DNA from: Verrucomicrobiota bacterium
GTDB taxonomy: Bacteria; Verrucomicrobiota; Verrucomicrobiia; Limisphaerales; UBA8199
Direction of reading: 5' to 3'
DNA length: 5,693 nt
Assembly: GCA_026397855.1 (NCBI GenBank)
Contig: JAPLUA010000080.1
Location: forward strand, 1-5,693
Part shown: in pieces, positions 1 through 5,050 of the stretch
How positions within the stretch are numbered: the stretch's first letter is position 1
Layout: each line of letters starts with the position of its first letter
Notes under the pieces: generated by a model
The model's database searches: none
What the model saw: the letters and a program-made list of their open reading frames with translations, nothing else
What the model was told of the DNA's origin: nothing
Made by a program: the position numbers and the translations under genes

Positions 1-1400
1 CCGCCCTGCGACGAGTTTACGACCAGCGAGCCTTCCTTGAGCGCCACGCGGGTGAGCCCGCCGGGCAGCACGAAGATTTCCTTCCCGTAGAGAATGTAGG
101 GGCGCAGGTCCACGTGCCGCCCCGCCAGCTTGCTGCCGCAGATCGTCGGCACGCGGGAAAGCGAGAGCGTCGGTTGGGCGATGTAGTTGCGCGGGTCGGC
201 TTTCACTTTCTCCGCGAACTCCGCCTGCTGGGCCTTGGTGGAGTGGGGGCCCACCAGCATCCCGTAGCCGCCCGATTCGTTAGCCGCCTTGACGACCAGC
301 TTGTCCAGGTTCTCCAGCGTGTAGCGCAGGTCCTGTTCCTCGGCGCAGATGTAGGTTGGTACATTGGGCACGATGATATCCTCGCCCAGGTAGTATTTCA
401 CGATGCGCGGCACGTAGGCGTACACGACCTTGTCGTCGGCGACCCCCGTCCCGGGCGCATTGGCCAGGGCGACATTGCCGGCTTTGTAGCTTTCCATCAG
501 GCCCGGCACCCCGAGCATCGAATCCGCCCGGAAGCACTTCGGATCCAGGAAGTCATCGTCAATGCGCCGGTAAATCACATCCACGCGCTCAAACCCCTTG
601 GTGGTGCGCATCAGCACCTGACCATCCTCGACCACCAGGTCGCGCCCCTCGACGAGCTCGATGCCCATCTGCTGGGCGAGGAAGGAGTGCTCGAAGTAGG
701 CGGAGTTGTAGATGCCCGGCGTCAGGAGCACCACGCGCGGGGTGGCGATGTGGTCGGGCGCCAGATGCTCCAGCATGTCGCGGAGCTTGAGCGGGTAGTT
801 CTGGACCGGCCGCACCTTGGAGGCGGCGAAGACCTGGGGGAAGAGGCTCTTCATCACCTGCCGGTTCTCCAGCACGTAGGAAACGCCGGAGGGACAGCGC
901 AGGTTGTCCTCCAGCACATAGATCTGCCCGTCGCTGTGCCGCACCAGGTCGGTCCCCGTGATGTGGCACCAGATGCCCCGCGGAGGCCTCCAGCCGATGC
1001 ACTGCTGGCGGAAGGACCTGGCGGAGAGAATGATCTCGCGCGGGATGACGCCGTCGTTGAGGATCTTCTGCTCGTGGTACAGGTCGTTGATGAACAGGTT
1101 CAGCGCGTGGATGCGTTGCTTGAGCCCCTTCTCCAGCCGGCTCCACTCGGTCGCCGAGACGATGCGTGGCACGATGTCGAACGGGAAGATCTTCTCCACC
1201 CCGGCTTGTTCGCCATACACGTTGAAGGTGATCCCCATCTGCATCAGCACCCGCTCGGCGGCCGCCTGCCGGCGTGCAAATTCCCCCGGCGGAAGCGATT
1301 GAATGCTGTGCATGAGGTTGCGCGCGCCGGGGCGCGCCACCTTGGCGTCCGTCAGCAACTCGTCAAAGAAATTACCGAGTTCGTAGCTGGCAAAGTTCAT
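1..1400 (-). CDS. Circularly permuted type 2 ATP-grasp protein (C-terminus cut by window edge)
   Basis: This is a member of the circularly permuted ATP-grasp family (CP_ATPgrasp, formerly DUF404/DUF407). ATP-grasp enzymes join a carboxylate to an amine or thiol using ATP, but the substrate of this subfamily is not established. The frame is open from the ATG at 1398-1400 to the left edge, giving 466 complete codons; the family is usually about 470-490 residues, so only a short tail is missing. Seen: an N-terminal helix beginning MNFASYELGNFFDEL, the conserved block YVLEDNLRCPSG (residues 161-172), the glycine-rich nucleotide-binding-like block VKAANESGGYGM (370-381), DLRPYIL (431-437), and VVNSSQG at the edge. 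No signal peptide is present, so it should be cytosolic. Relatives often sit beside alpha-E (DUF403) and transglutaminase-like genes; any such partners would lie left of the window. The start has no clear Shine-Dalgarno; I chose it because the family's N-terminus begins here. Confidence 0.93.
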   Translation of the reverse strand, partial: MNFASYELGNFFDELLTDAKVARPGARNLMHSIQSLPPGEFARRQAAAERVLMQMGITFNVYGEQAGVEKIFPFDIVPRIVSATEWSRLEKGLKQRIHALNLFINDLYHEQKILNDGVIPREIILSARSFRQQCIGWRPPRGIWCHITGTDLVRHSDGQIYVLEDNLRCPSGVSYVLENRQVMKSLFPQVFAASKVRPVQNYPLKLRDMLEHLAPDHIATPRVVLLTPGIYNSAYFEHSFLAQQMGIELVEGRDLVVEDGQVLMRTTKGFERVDVIYRRIDDDFLDPKCFRADSMLGVPGLMESYKAGNVALANAPGTGVADDKVVYAYVPRIVKYYLGEDIIVPNVPTYICAEEQDLRYTLENLDKLVVKAANESGGYGMLVGPHSTKAQQAEFAEKVKADPRNYIAQPTLSLSRVPTICGSKLAGRHVDLRPYILYGKEIFVLPGGLTRVALKEGSLVVNSSQG

Positions 1401-1419
1401 GATTGCAAAAGGAACCGCA

Positions 1420-1442
1420 GCAGCGAATCCGCGACACGCTGC
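1420..1442 (-). repeat. Inverted repeat in the ATP-grasp gene leader
   Basis: GCAGCG at 1420-1425 and CGCTGC at 1437-1442 are perfect 6-base complements separated by 11 bases. On the minus-strand transcript they could form a small GC-rich hairpin about 20-42 bases before the start codon. This could affect translation, but stems this short occur often by chance in GC-rich DNA. Confidence 0.25.
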
Positions 1443-1455
1443 CGTCAACCTATTT

Positions 1456-1464
1456 CCTATAGCA
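1456..1464 (-). promoter_or_regulatory. Possible extended -10 element for the ATP-grasp gene
   Basis: Read on the minus strand this is TGCTATAGG: a TG dinucleotide, one base, then TATAGG, which matches four of six bases of the sigma-70 -10 consensus. It lies 55 bases upstream of the ATG, which would give a leader of about 50 bases. No good -35 sits 17 bases further upstream (the sequence there is ACCACC), so it would have to work as an extended -10 promoter. A TTGACG at 1443-1448 (minus strand) looks like a -35, but has no -10 at the right distance. This is a weak call. Confidence 0.18.
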
Positions 1465-1561
1465 GGGCCGGTGCCATCGGTGGTGTGAAACGCGCTCCGA
1501 GTCGCGAATCAGCCCAGACGCCAGCAAACTTGGATTCGAATCATAGAGAGCCGAGGGCTGC

Positions 1562-1575
1562 CCCCAGGGATGGGG
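1562..1575. repeat. Small GC-rich hairpin with GGGA tetraloop
   Basis: CCCCA at 1562-1566, GGGA at 1567-1570 and TGGGG at 1571-1575 make a perfect 5-base stem. On the plus strand its loop fits the GNRA type. No run of T follows on either strand, so it is not a standard intrinsic terminator. It is isolated within the intergenic region and its role is unknown. Confidence 0.3.
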
Positions 1576-1761
1576 TGACTGTTCAGCAGAATCAGGTGCC
1601 GCAGCTTGCGCAGCATGGTCAAAAAGGTGCAGCCGTCCCCCTGGCGACCCTGCAGGCGATCGCGGGGACGTCTTCGAGTCGGAATCCTGGCGGCAGGACG
1701 CAATACGTCTTGAGATGTTATCTACGGCGAGGGCGAGGCCAGGCGAGTATGCTGATCGTGC

Positions 1762-1778
1762 CCAAAACACACCAAAAC
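1762..1778. repeat. Direct repeat CCAAAAC x2, 10-base period
   Basis: CCAAAAC occurs at 1762-1768 and again at 1772-1778, exactly 10 bases apart, so both copies face the same side of the helix. It lies upstream of fic, at the edge of the AT-rich zone. Phased A-tracts of this kind can bend DNA or mark a protein-binding site. With only two copies, the functional reading is inference. Confidence 0.4.
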
Positions 1779-1792
1779 GATGCCTTCAAATT

Positions 1793-1820
1793 CAGGCCTA
1801 AAACGCGCAATGTAGGCCTG
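1793..1820. repeat. Perfect 8-base inverted repeat carrying two AGGCCT sites
   Basis: CAGGCCTA at 1793-1800 and TAGGCCTG at 1813-1820 are perfect reverse complements around a 12-base spacer. Each arm also contains the palindrome AGGCCT, and the two palindromes are 20 bases apart centre to centre, about two helical turns. That geometry fits a paired dimer operator better than a terminator, as no T-run follows. It lies about 95 bases upstream of the fic start. Confidence 0.5.
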
Positions 1821-1845
1821 TCGTTATTGGGTTGTATCGCACCTG

Positions 1846-1862
1846 ATCCATTGTCTATGGAT
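1846..1862. repeat. Inverted repeat ATCCAT/ATGGAT upstream of fic
   Basis: ATCCAT at 1846-1851 and ATGGAT at 1857-1862 are perfect 6-base complements around a 5-base spacer (TGTCT). It is one of four successive inverted repeats before the fic start and could be an operator half of the fic promoter region. Taken alone it could be chance. Confidence 0.35.
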
Positions 1863-1868
1863 TTAGTA

Positions 1869-1879
1869 TTTGTCACAAA
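1869..1879. repeat. Palindrome TTTGTCACAAA upstream of fic
   Basis: TTTGT (1869-1873) and ACAAA (1875-1879) are complementary around one central base. The element contains TTGTCA at 1870-1875, which matches five of six bases of the sigma-70 -35 consensus TTGACA. A protein bound here would therefore cover a possible -35 box. No strong -10 lies exactly 17 bases downstream (ATCTAT at 1893-1898 and TATTAG at 1896-1901 are the nearest), so the promoter reading is weak. Confidence 0.35.
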
Positions 1880-1904
1880 CTACTAATTTATGATCTATTA
1901 GTAG
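1880..1904. promoter_or_regulatory. Perfect 8-base inverted repeat just before fic; candidate operator
   Basis: CTACTAAT at 1880-1887 and ATTAGTAG at 1897-1904 are perfect reverse complements with a 9-base spacer. The repeat ends 11 bases before the fic ATG, so a protein bound here would block transcription initiation or early elongation, and an RNA hairpin here would sit next to the ribosome entry site. It directly abuts the TTTGTCACAAA palindrome. Because the fic product has a winged-helix-like C-terminus, autoregulation through this site is an attractive inference, but nothing in the sequence proves which protein binds. Confidence 0.5.
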
Positions 1905-1915
1905 CAGATTGACAT

Positions 1916-3262
1916 ATGAAGATCCCGAAAGCGCCTCCCCCCTTCGCAAAGCTCCTTCAGGATGCGATCACCGCCAACCGCCTGCCCTCCATAATGGGGC
2001 TGACCCGGGAACCGCTCGCCCCAAACGACTACGTCCACTGGAGCAAGCTCAGGCACCTGACCCCGCCTTCTGGCTTCACCTCTGAGGAATGGTGGACCGC
2101 CGTGAAGCTTCAGCGAATGGGTGCCACGAAACCCCTTACCCTCCCGGACAAACAGGGCAATCCCTTTCTGTTCTCCGTCCCCGATCTGGTGCAGAAGGAA
2201 CTCCACCAAATTGACGTCGGCGCCGGCCGTTCCCTGGGCATCCCCGAACCCATCACCAATCCACAAACCCGCGATCACTACCTCATCCGCTCTCTCATCG
2301 AGGAGGCGATCACCTCCAGCCAGTTGGAGGGTGCCGTCACCACTCGGGAAGTCGCCAAGGAAATGATCCGCTCCGGCCGTCCCCCGCGCGACACCAGCGA
2401 GCGCATGATTCTCAATAACTACCTGACCATGCAGCGGATCTCCCAATTGAAAAAGGAGCCCCTGTCCCCCACCATGGTCTTCGGTATCCACAAGTTGGTC
2501 ACCAACAACACTCTCGACGATCCCGCCGCCGCCGGACGCTTGCGCCGGCCTGAAGAAATACGGGTCGTCGGCGACGATTTCGGCGCCGTCTTCCACGAGC
2601 CTCCCCCGGCCGCCGAACTGGAGAGCCGGCTTCAGGCCATGTGCGACTTCGCCAACGCCAAAACGCCTGCCTACTTTCTCCATCCGGCCATCCGGGCGAT
2701 CATCCTCCATTTCTGGCTTGCCTACGACCACCCCTTCGTGGATGGAAATGGCCGCACCGCCCGTGCCTTGTTCTATTGGGCTATGCTCCACGAGGGCTAC
2801 TGGCTGTTCGAGTTCATCTCCATCTCCAACATACTCCGTAAAGCTCCCGTCCAATACGGACTCTCATTCCTCCACTCGGAAACCGATGACAACGATCTCA
2901 CCTACTTCATCGTCGCCCAGACCAACGTGATTCGCCGCGCCATCGATGAGCTCCACTCCTACATTGACCACAAGACCACCGAGGTCCGCCAGGTGGAAGC
3001 CCAGCTACGCGCCCTGAACCTCTTCAACCACCGCCAGGCGAATCTGATTCGTCACGCCCTCAAACATCCGTACCAGGAATATACCATCGCTGGCCACGGC
3101 AAGAGCCACAACGTCGTTTACCAAACCGCCAGGACCGATCTCCTGGACTTGAACACGCGCCGCGTGCTCGAACAGAAGCGGCGGGGCAAGAAAATGGTTT
3201 TTTCTGCGCCTCGCGACTTGACCGAGCGCCTCAAAAATATGGAAACGGAGGTCCAGGTATGA
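1916..3262 (+). CDS. Class II Fic protein (predicted AMP-transferase) with C-terminal winged-helix-like region
   Basis: Fic enzymes move AMP (more rarely another nucleotide-derived group) from a nucleotide to a hydroxyl side chain of a target protein. The 448-residue product has the full catalytic motif HPFVDGNGRTAR at residues 272-283: H272 as catalytic base, D276 for metal, N278 and R283 for phosphate contacts. SSQLEG at residues 134-139 fits the inhibitory motif (S/T)xxxE(G/N), with E138 expected to pair with R283. Since it precedes the core, the protein is class II and self-inhibited. GRLRRPEEIRVVG (207-219) fits the target-docking flap. The N-terminal ~100 residues include a Trp-rich EEWW segment of unclear role. 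The C-terminal region (about 366-440), ending in a basic stretch with KRRGKK, resembles the winged helix found in many Fic proteins. The ATG at 1916 follows an in-frame TGA at 1910-1912, so no earlier start exists. Shine-Dalgarno is weak. No antitoxin gene is adjacent. The target is unknown. Confidence 0.95.
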   Translation: MKIPKAPPPFAKLLQDAITANRLPSIMGLTREPLAPNDYVHWSKLRHLTPPSGFTSEEWWTAVKLQRMGATKPLTLPDKQGNPFLFSVPDLVQKELHQIDVGAGRSLGIPEPITNPQTRDHYLIRSLIEEAITSSQLEGAVTTREVAKEMIRSGRPPRDTSERMILNNYLTMQRISQLKKEPLSPTMVFGIHKLVTNNTLDDPAAAGRLRRPEEIRVVGDDFGAVFHEPPPAAELESRLQAMCDFANAKTPAYFLHPAIRAIILHFWLAYDHPFVDGNGRTARALFYWAMLHEGYWLFEFISISNILRKAPVQYGLSFLHSETDDNDLTYFIVAQTNVIRRAIDELHSYIDHKTTEVRQVEAQLRALNLFNHRQANLIRHALKHPYQEYTIAGHGKSHNVVYQTARTDLLDLNTRRVLEQKRRGKKMVFSAPRDLTERLKNMETEVQV

Positions 3263-3400
3263 CTCTACCCGCACGCAGGATCTCTTCCCGGCCACCCGGA
3301 CAACGACCTCCGCGTCGTCAACCAGTTGCCCAGTCCCGAGGGATTCACTTAGGGATGGAGGTCACCCTGCGCAAAGTGAAATGGCTCTGGCAGAACACTT
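3263..3400. other. Convergent intergenic spacer
   Basis: The fic gene and the amidohydrolase gene end toward each other here, leaving 138 bases. After the fic TGA (3260-3262) the same frame stays open for 29 more codons to a TAG at 3350-3352. An ATG overlapping the fic stop (ATGA, 3259-3262) opens a second short frame. Neither translation has a recognisable domain. The spacer should hold transcription termination for both genes; the only candidate structure is the bulged hairpin listed separately. Confidence 0.6.
3344..3380. terminator. Bulged hairpin between convergent genes; possible bidirectional terminator
   Basis: TTCACTT (3344-3350) pairs perfectly with AAGTGAA (3374-3380), and AGGG (3351-3354) pairs with CCCT (3365-3368), giving an 11-base-pair stem interrupted by a 5-base bulge (GCGCA, 3369-3373) with a 10-base loop. 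The position, between two converging genes, is right for a terminator of both. Neither strand has the usual T-run after the stem, so it would have to act with Rho or protect 3' ends instead. Confidence is low. Confidence 0.3.
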
Positions 3401-5002
3401 CTAGCGGTTCGCTTCCCCGGCCGCAGCGCGAGACGGATTGCGCAACGCCTGGCCGGCTTTGGCGCCGGTGTGCTCGCCGTTCCTGAGCACCACGATGCCA
3501 TTGACCACGACCCAGGGGATGCCGACGGGGTAATGGTGCGGGTCCTTGTAGGTCGCGGTGTCCTGCACCTTGTCGGGGTCGAAAGCCACGATATCGGCCC
3601 AGTTGCCTTCGCGCAGCTCGCCGCGGCCCTTGAAGTGGAAAGCGCTGGCCGGCAGGCTGGTCATCTTCCGGATCGCGTCCTCGAGCTTCAGGATCTTCAG
3701 TTCCCGGACGTAACGGGCCAGCACGCGGGGGTTGTTGCCGTAGCCGCGCGGATGGGGCACTCCCTCGCCCAGTTTGCGCAGCCCGCTGTCGCACGCCACC
3801 ATCGTGTTGGGGTGGCGCATGAAGGTCTTCAGATCGTCCTCGCTCATGCCGTGGAAGACCCCGCTGGCGCCGCCGTTGACCTGGATGTCCAGCAGGGTCT
3901 CGATCTGGTCGTCGAGGGTGTCCGCCCCGCGCTTCGCCTTGGCGGCTTCGGGAATGTTCAGCCCGTTGAGGGAAGGATCGTGCTTGTAGGACGCGATGAC
4001 GGCGTAGGAGTAGTCCTCGCGGCCTTTGCTGTGCAAGCTGCGCTTCATCTCGGCCATGAGGGCCGCCTTCCGCGCCGGGTCGGCCACGTACTTCTGGAGC
4101 TCCTTGTTCCCGCCCTCGATCGCCCTGTCGGGGATCAACTGGCTGAGGCCTGTGCTCGACGCCGTGTAGGCATATTGGTCCTGCGTGATGTCCAAACCCT
4201 CCGCCCGGGCCTTTTCAATATAGGCCAGAACACGGTCCGCCTGGCCCCAGGCGCTGGGGCCTGACAGCTTGATGTGGGAAACCTCGGCACGGACATGCGC
4301 CTCGCGGGCGATGCGGAACACCTCATCGAGCGCCTCGAATATCTTCTTGTCCTCATGCCGCATGTGGCTGGTATAGATCCCGTCGTAGGGGGCGATCTCC
4401 CTGGCCAGCTCGACAAGCTCGTCCGTCTTCGAGAAAACCCCGGGATGATAGATCAGGCCGGTGGAGAGGCCTACCGCGCCGTCCTTCATCGCCTGCCGCA
4501 CCAGGGCCTTCATCCGGTCGAGCTCCGCCGGCGTGGGGGGGCGGTCGAAGTCGCCGCCCATGGCCTCCTTGCGGACATTATTGTCGCCCACGAGCGTTGC
4601 CACGTTGACCGCCACCCTGGCCCGGTCTATCTGGCGAAAGAACTTCGCCATGTCCAGCGTTGAGGTGCCGCAATTGCCGGCCACGATGGTGGTGACCCCC
4701 ATCCGGACGAAGTTCTCCGCCAGCGGCATTTCGGCCACCTCGTCGGCGTGGGTGTGAACGTCAATGAATCCAGGCGCGACGATGAGGCCCCGGGCGTCTA
4801 TTTCCGTGGCGGACTTGCCGGTCACGCGCCCGATCTTCGCAATGCGCCCTTTCCTGACGGCGACATCCGCATAGAAGGCCGGGTTGCCGGTGCCGTCAAT
4901 CACCCGTCCATTGCGGATGATGAGGTCGTAGGTCTCCGCGTGAAGGGGAAAACCCGGAAGAGCGACCATGAGGGCGAGCGGCAGTCCGAACGACAGTTTC
5001 AT
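3401..5002 (-). CDS. Exported D-aminoacylase / N-acyl-D-amino-acid deacylase family amidohydrolase
   Basis: This is a metal-dependent hydrolase of the amidohydrolase superfamily, closest in motif layout to D-aminoacylase, which cleaves N-acyl groups from D-amino acids. The 533-residue product starts with a signal peptide (residues 1-22, hydrophobic LPLALMVALPGFPLHA, likely cleavage after A22), so it should act in the periplasm or outside the cell. A small beta domain follows, then the barrel with HTH at 83-85 in GFIDVHTHAD, C111 in GNCG, H213 in TSHMRHED, H243 in SHIK and D405 in CDSG. These match the metal ligands and catalytic Asp known in D-aminoacylase. HPRGYGNNPRVL (417-428) is also typical. 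The C-terminal beta domain closes with GNWADIVAFDP. No canonical Shine-Dalgarno precedes the ATG. The exact substrate (D-amino acid type, or a peptidoglycan-derived compound) cannot be read from the sequence; a related D-glutamate deacylase or dipeptidase activity is possible. Confidence 0.92.
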   Translation of the reverse strand: MKLSFGLPLALMVALPGFPLHAETYDLIIRNGRVIDGTGNPAFYADVAVRKGRIAKIGRVTGKSATEIDARGLIVAPGFIDVHTHADEVAEMPLAENFVRMGVTTIVAGNCGTSTLDMAKFFRQIDRARVAVNVATLVGDNNVRKEAMGGDFDRPPTPAELDRMKALVRQAMKDGAVGLSTGLIYHPGVFSKTDELVELAREIAPYDGIYTSHMRHEDKKIFEALDEVFRIAREAHVRAEVSHIKLSGPSAWGQADRVLAYIEKARAEGLDITQDQYAYTASSTGLSQLIPDRAIEGGNKELQKYVADPARKAALMAEMKRSLHSKGREDYSYAVIASYKHDPSLNGLNIPEAAKAKRGADTLDDQIETLLDIQVNGGASGVFHGMSEDDLKTFMRHPNTMVACDSGLRKLGEGVPHPRGYGNNPRVLARYVRELKILKLEDAIRKMTSLPASAFHFKGRGELREGNWADIVAFDPDKVQDTATYKDPHHYPVGIPWVVVNGIVVLRNGEHTGAKAGQALRNPSRAAAGEANR

Positions 5003-5007
5003 TGGGG

Positions 5008-5016
5008 AATTAAATA
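5008..5016 (-). promoter_or_regulatory. Possible -10 element directly upstream of the amidohydrolase
   Basis: On the minus strand the sequence TATTTAATT ends only five bases before the start codon, inside an otherwise very GC-rich gap. If TATTTA serves as a -10, transcription would begin almost at the ATG, giving a leaderless or nearly leaderless mRNA. That would agree with the missing Shine-Dalgarno. No good -35 lies at the expected distance (TGGCTT at 5034-5039). The same T-rich stretch could instead be the tail of a terminator for the upstream gene. Confidence 0.25.
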
Positions 5017-5018
5017 CA

Positions 5019-5032
5019 GGGCGCCCGGGCCC
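5019..5032 (-). terminator. GC-rich hairpin after the response regulator; possible weak terminator
   Basis: GGGC (5019-5022) and GCCC (5029-5032) pair around six bases, within a stretch built of overlapping palindromes (GGGCGCCC, CCCGGG, GGGCCC). On the minus strand it follows the response regulator stop by about 18 bases and is itself followed by TGTATTTAATT, a T-rich but interrupted tail. It may partly terminate the regulator transcript, leaving some read-through into the amidohydrolase. The stem is short, so the call is weak. Confidence 0.25.
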
Positions 5033-5050
5033 AAAGCCACCGTTTTGTTG

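Larger units (their letters stand above)
1401..1915. other. Divergent intergenic region between the ATP-grasp gene and fic; no gene recognised
   Basis: This 515-base stretch must hold the promoters of both flanking genes, which point away from each other. The left two-thirds (about 1401-1740) is GC-rich. It has open frames on both strands, but their translations are rich in Arg, Ser, Pro and Gln, show no family motif, and have no convincing start. The right third (about 1760-1915) is clearly more AT-rich and contains direct and inverted repeats described separately. A 10-base perfect palindrome, GATTCGAATC, lies at 1533-1542. It resembles a tRNA T-loop, but the flanking bases do not pair as a T-stem, so no tRNA is called. 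I see no transposase remnant, CRISPR unit or rRNA. Confidence 0.6.

Noticed and set aside
1525..1550. tRNA-like T-loop (GATTCGAATC)
   Set aside because: The flanking bases do not form a 5-base T-stem and no acceptor, D or anticodon arms can be drawn around it.
1450..1770. A 106-codon frame on the minus strand in the divergent region
   Set aside because: The translation is rich in Ser, Arg, Pro and His with no recognisable fold, has no Shine-Dalgarno, and competes with equally open frames on both strands, so it is not supported as a gene.
114..1886. A 590-codon open frame on the plus strand
   Set aside because: It runs antisense through the ATP-grasp gene, whose family motifs are clear on the minus strand. 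The plus-strand translation is rich in His, Val, Leu, Arg and Asp with no domain, which is typical of the mirror frame of a GC-rich gene.
1898..2854. A 318-codon frame on the minus strand opposite fic
   Set aside because: It overlaps the fic catalytic motifs in antisense and its Gly/Val/Asp-rich translation matches no family.
1916..3262. Fic as the toxin of a two-gene toxin-antitoxin pair
   Set aside because: The inhibitory motif is within the Fic protein itself, and no small antitoxin gene is found on either side.
3259..3486. A 75-codon frame whose ATG overlaps the fic stop (ATGA)
   Set aside because: The overlap looks like translational coupling, but the product is Arg/Pro-rich noise and its last third runs antisense into the end of the amidohydrolase gene.
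3470..4264. A 264-codon open frame on the plus strand
   Set aside because: It is antisense to the amidohydrolase, in the mirror frame favoured by GC-rich third positions, and shows no motif.
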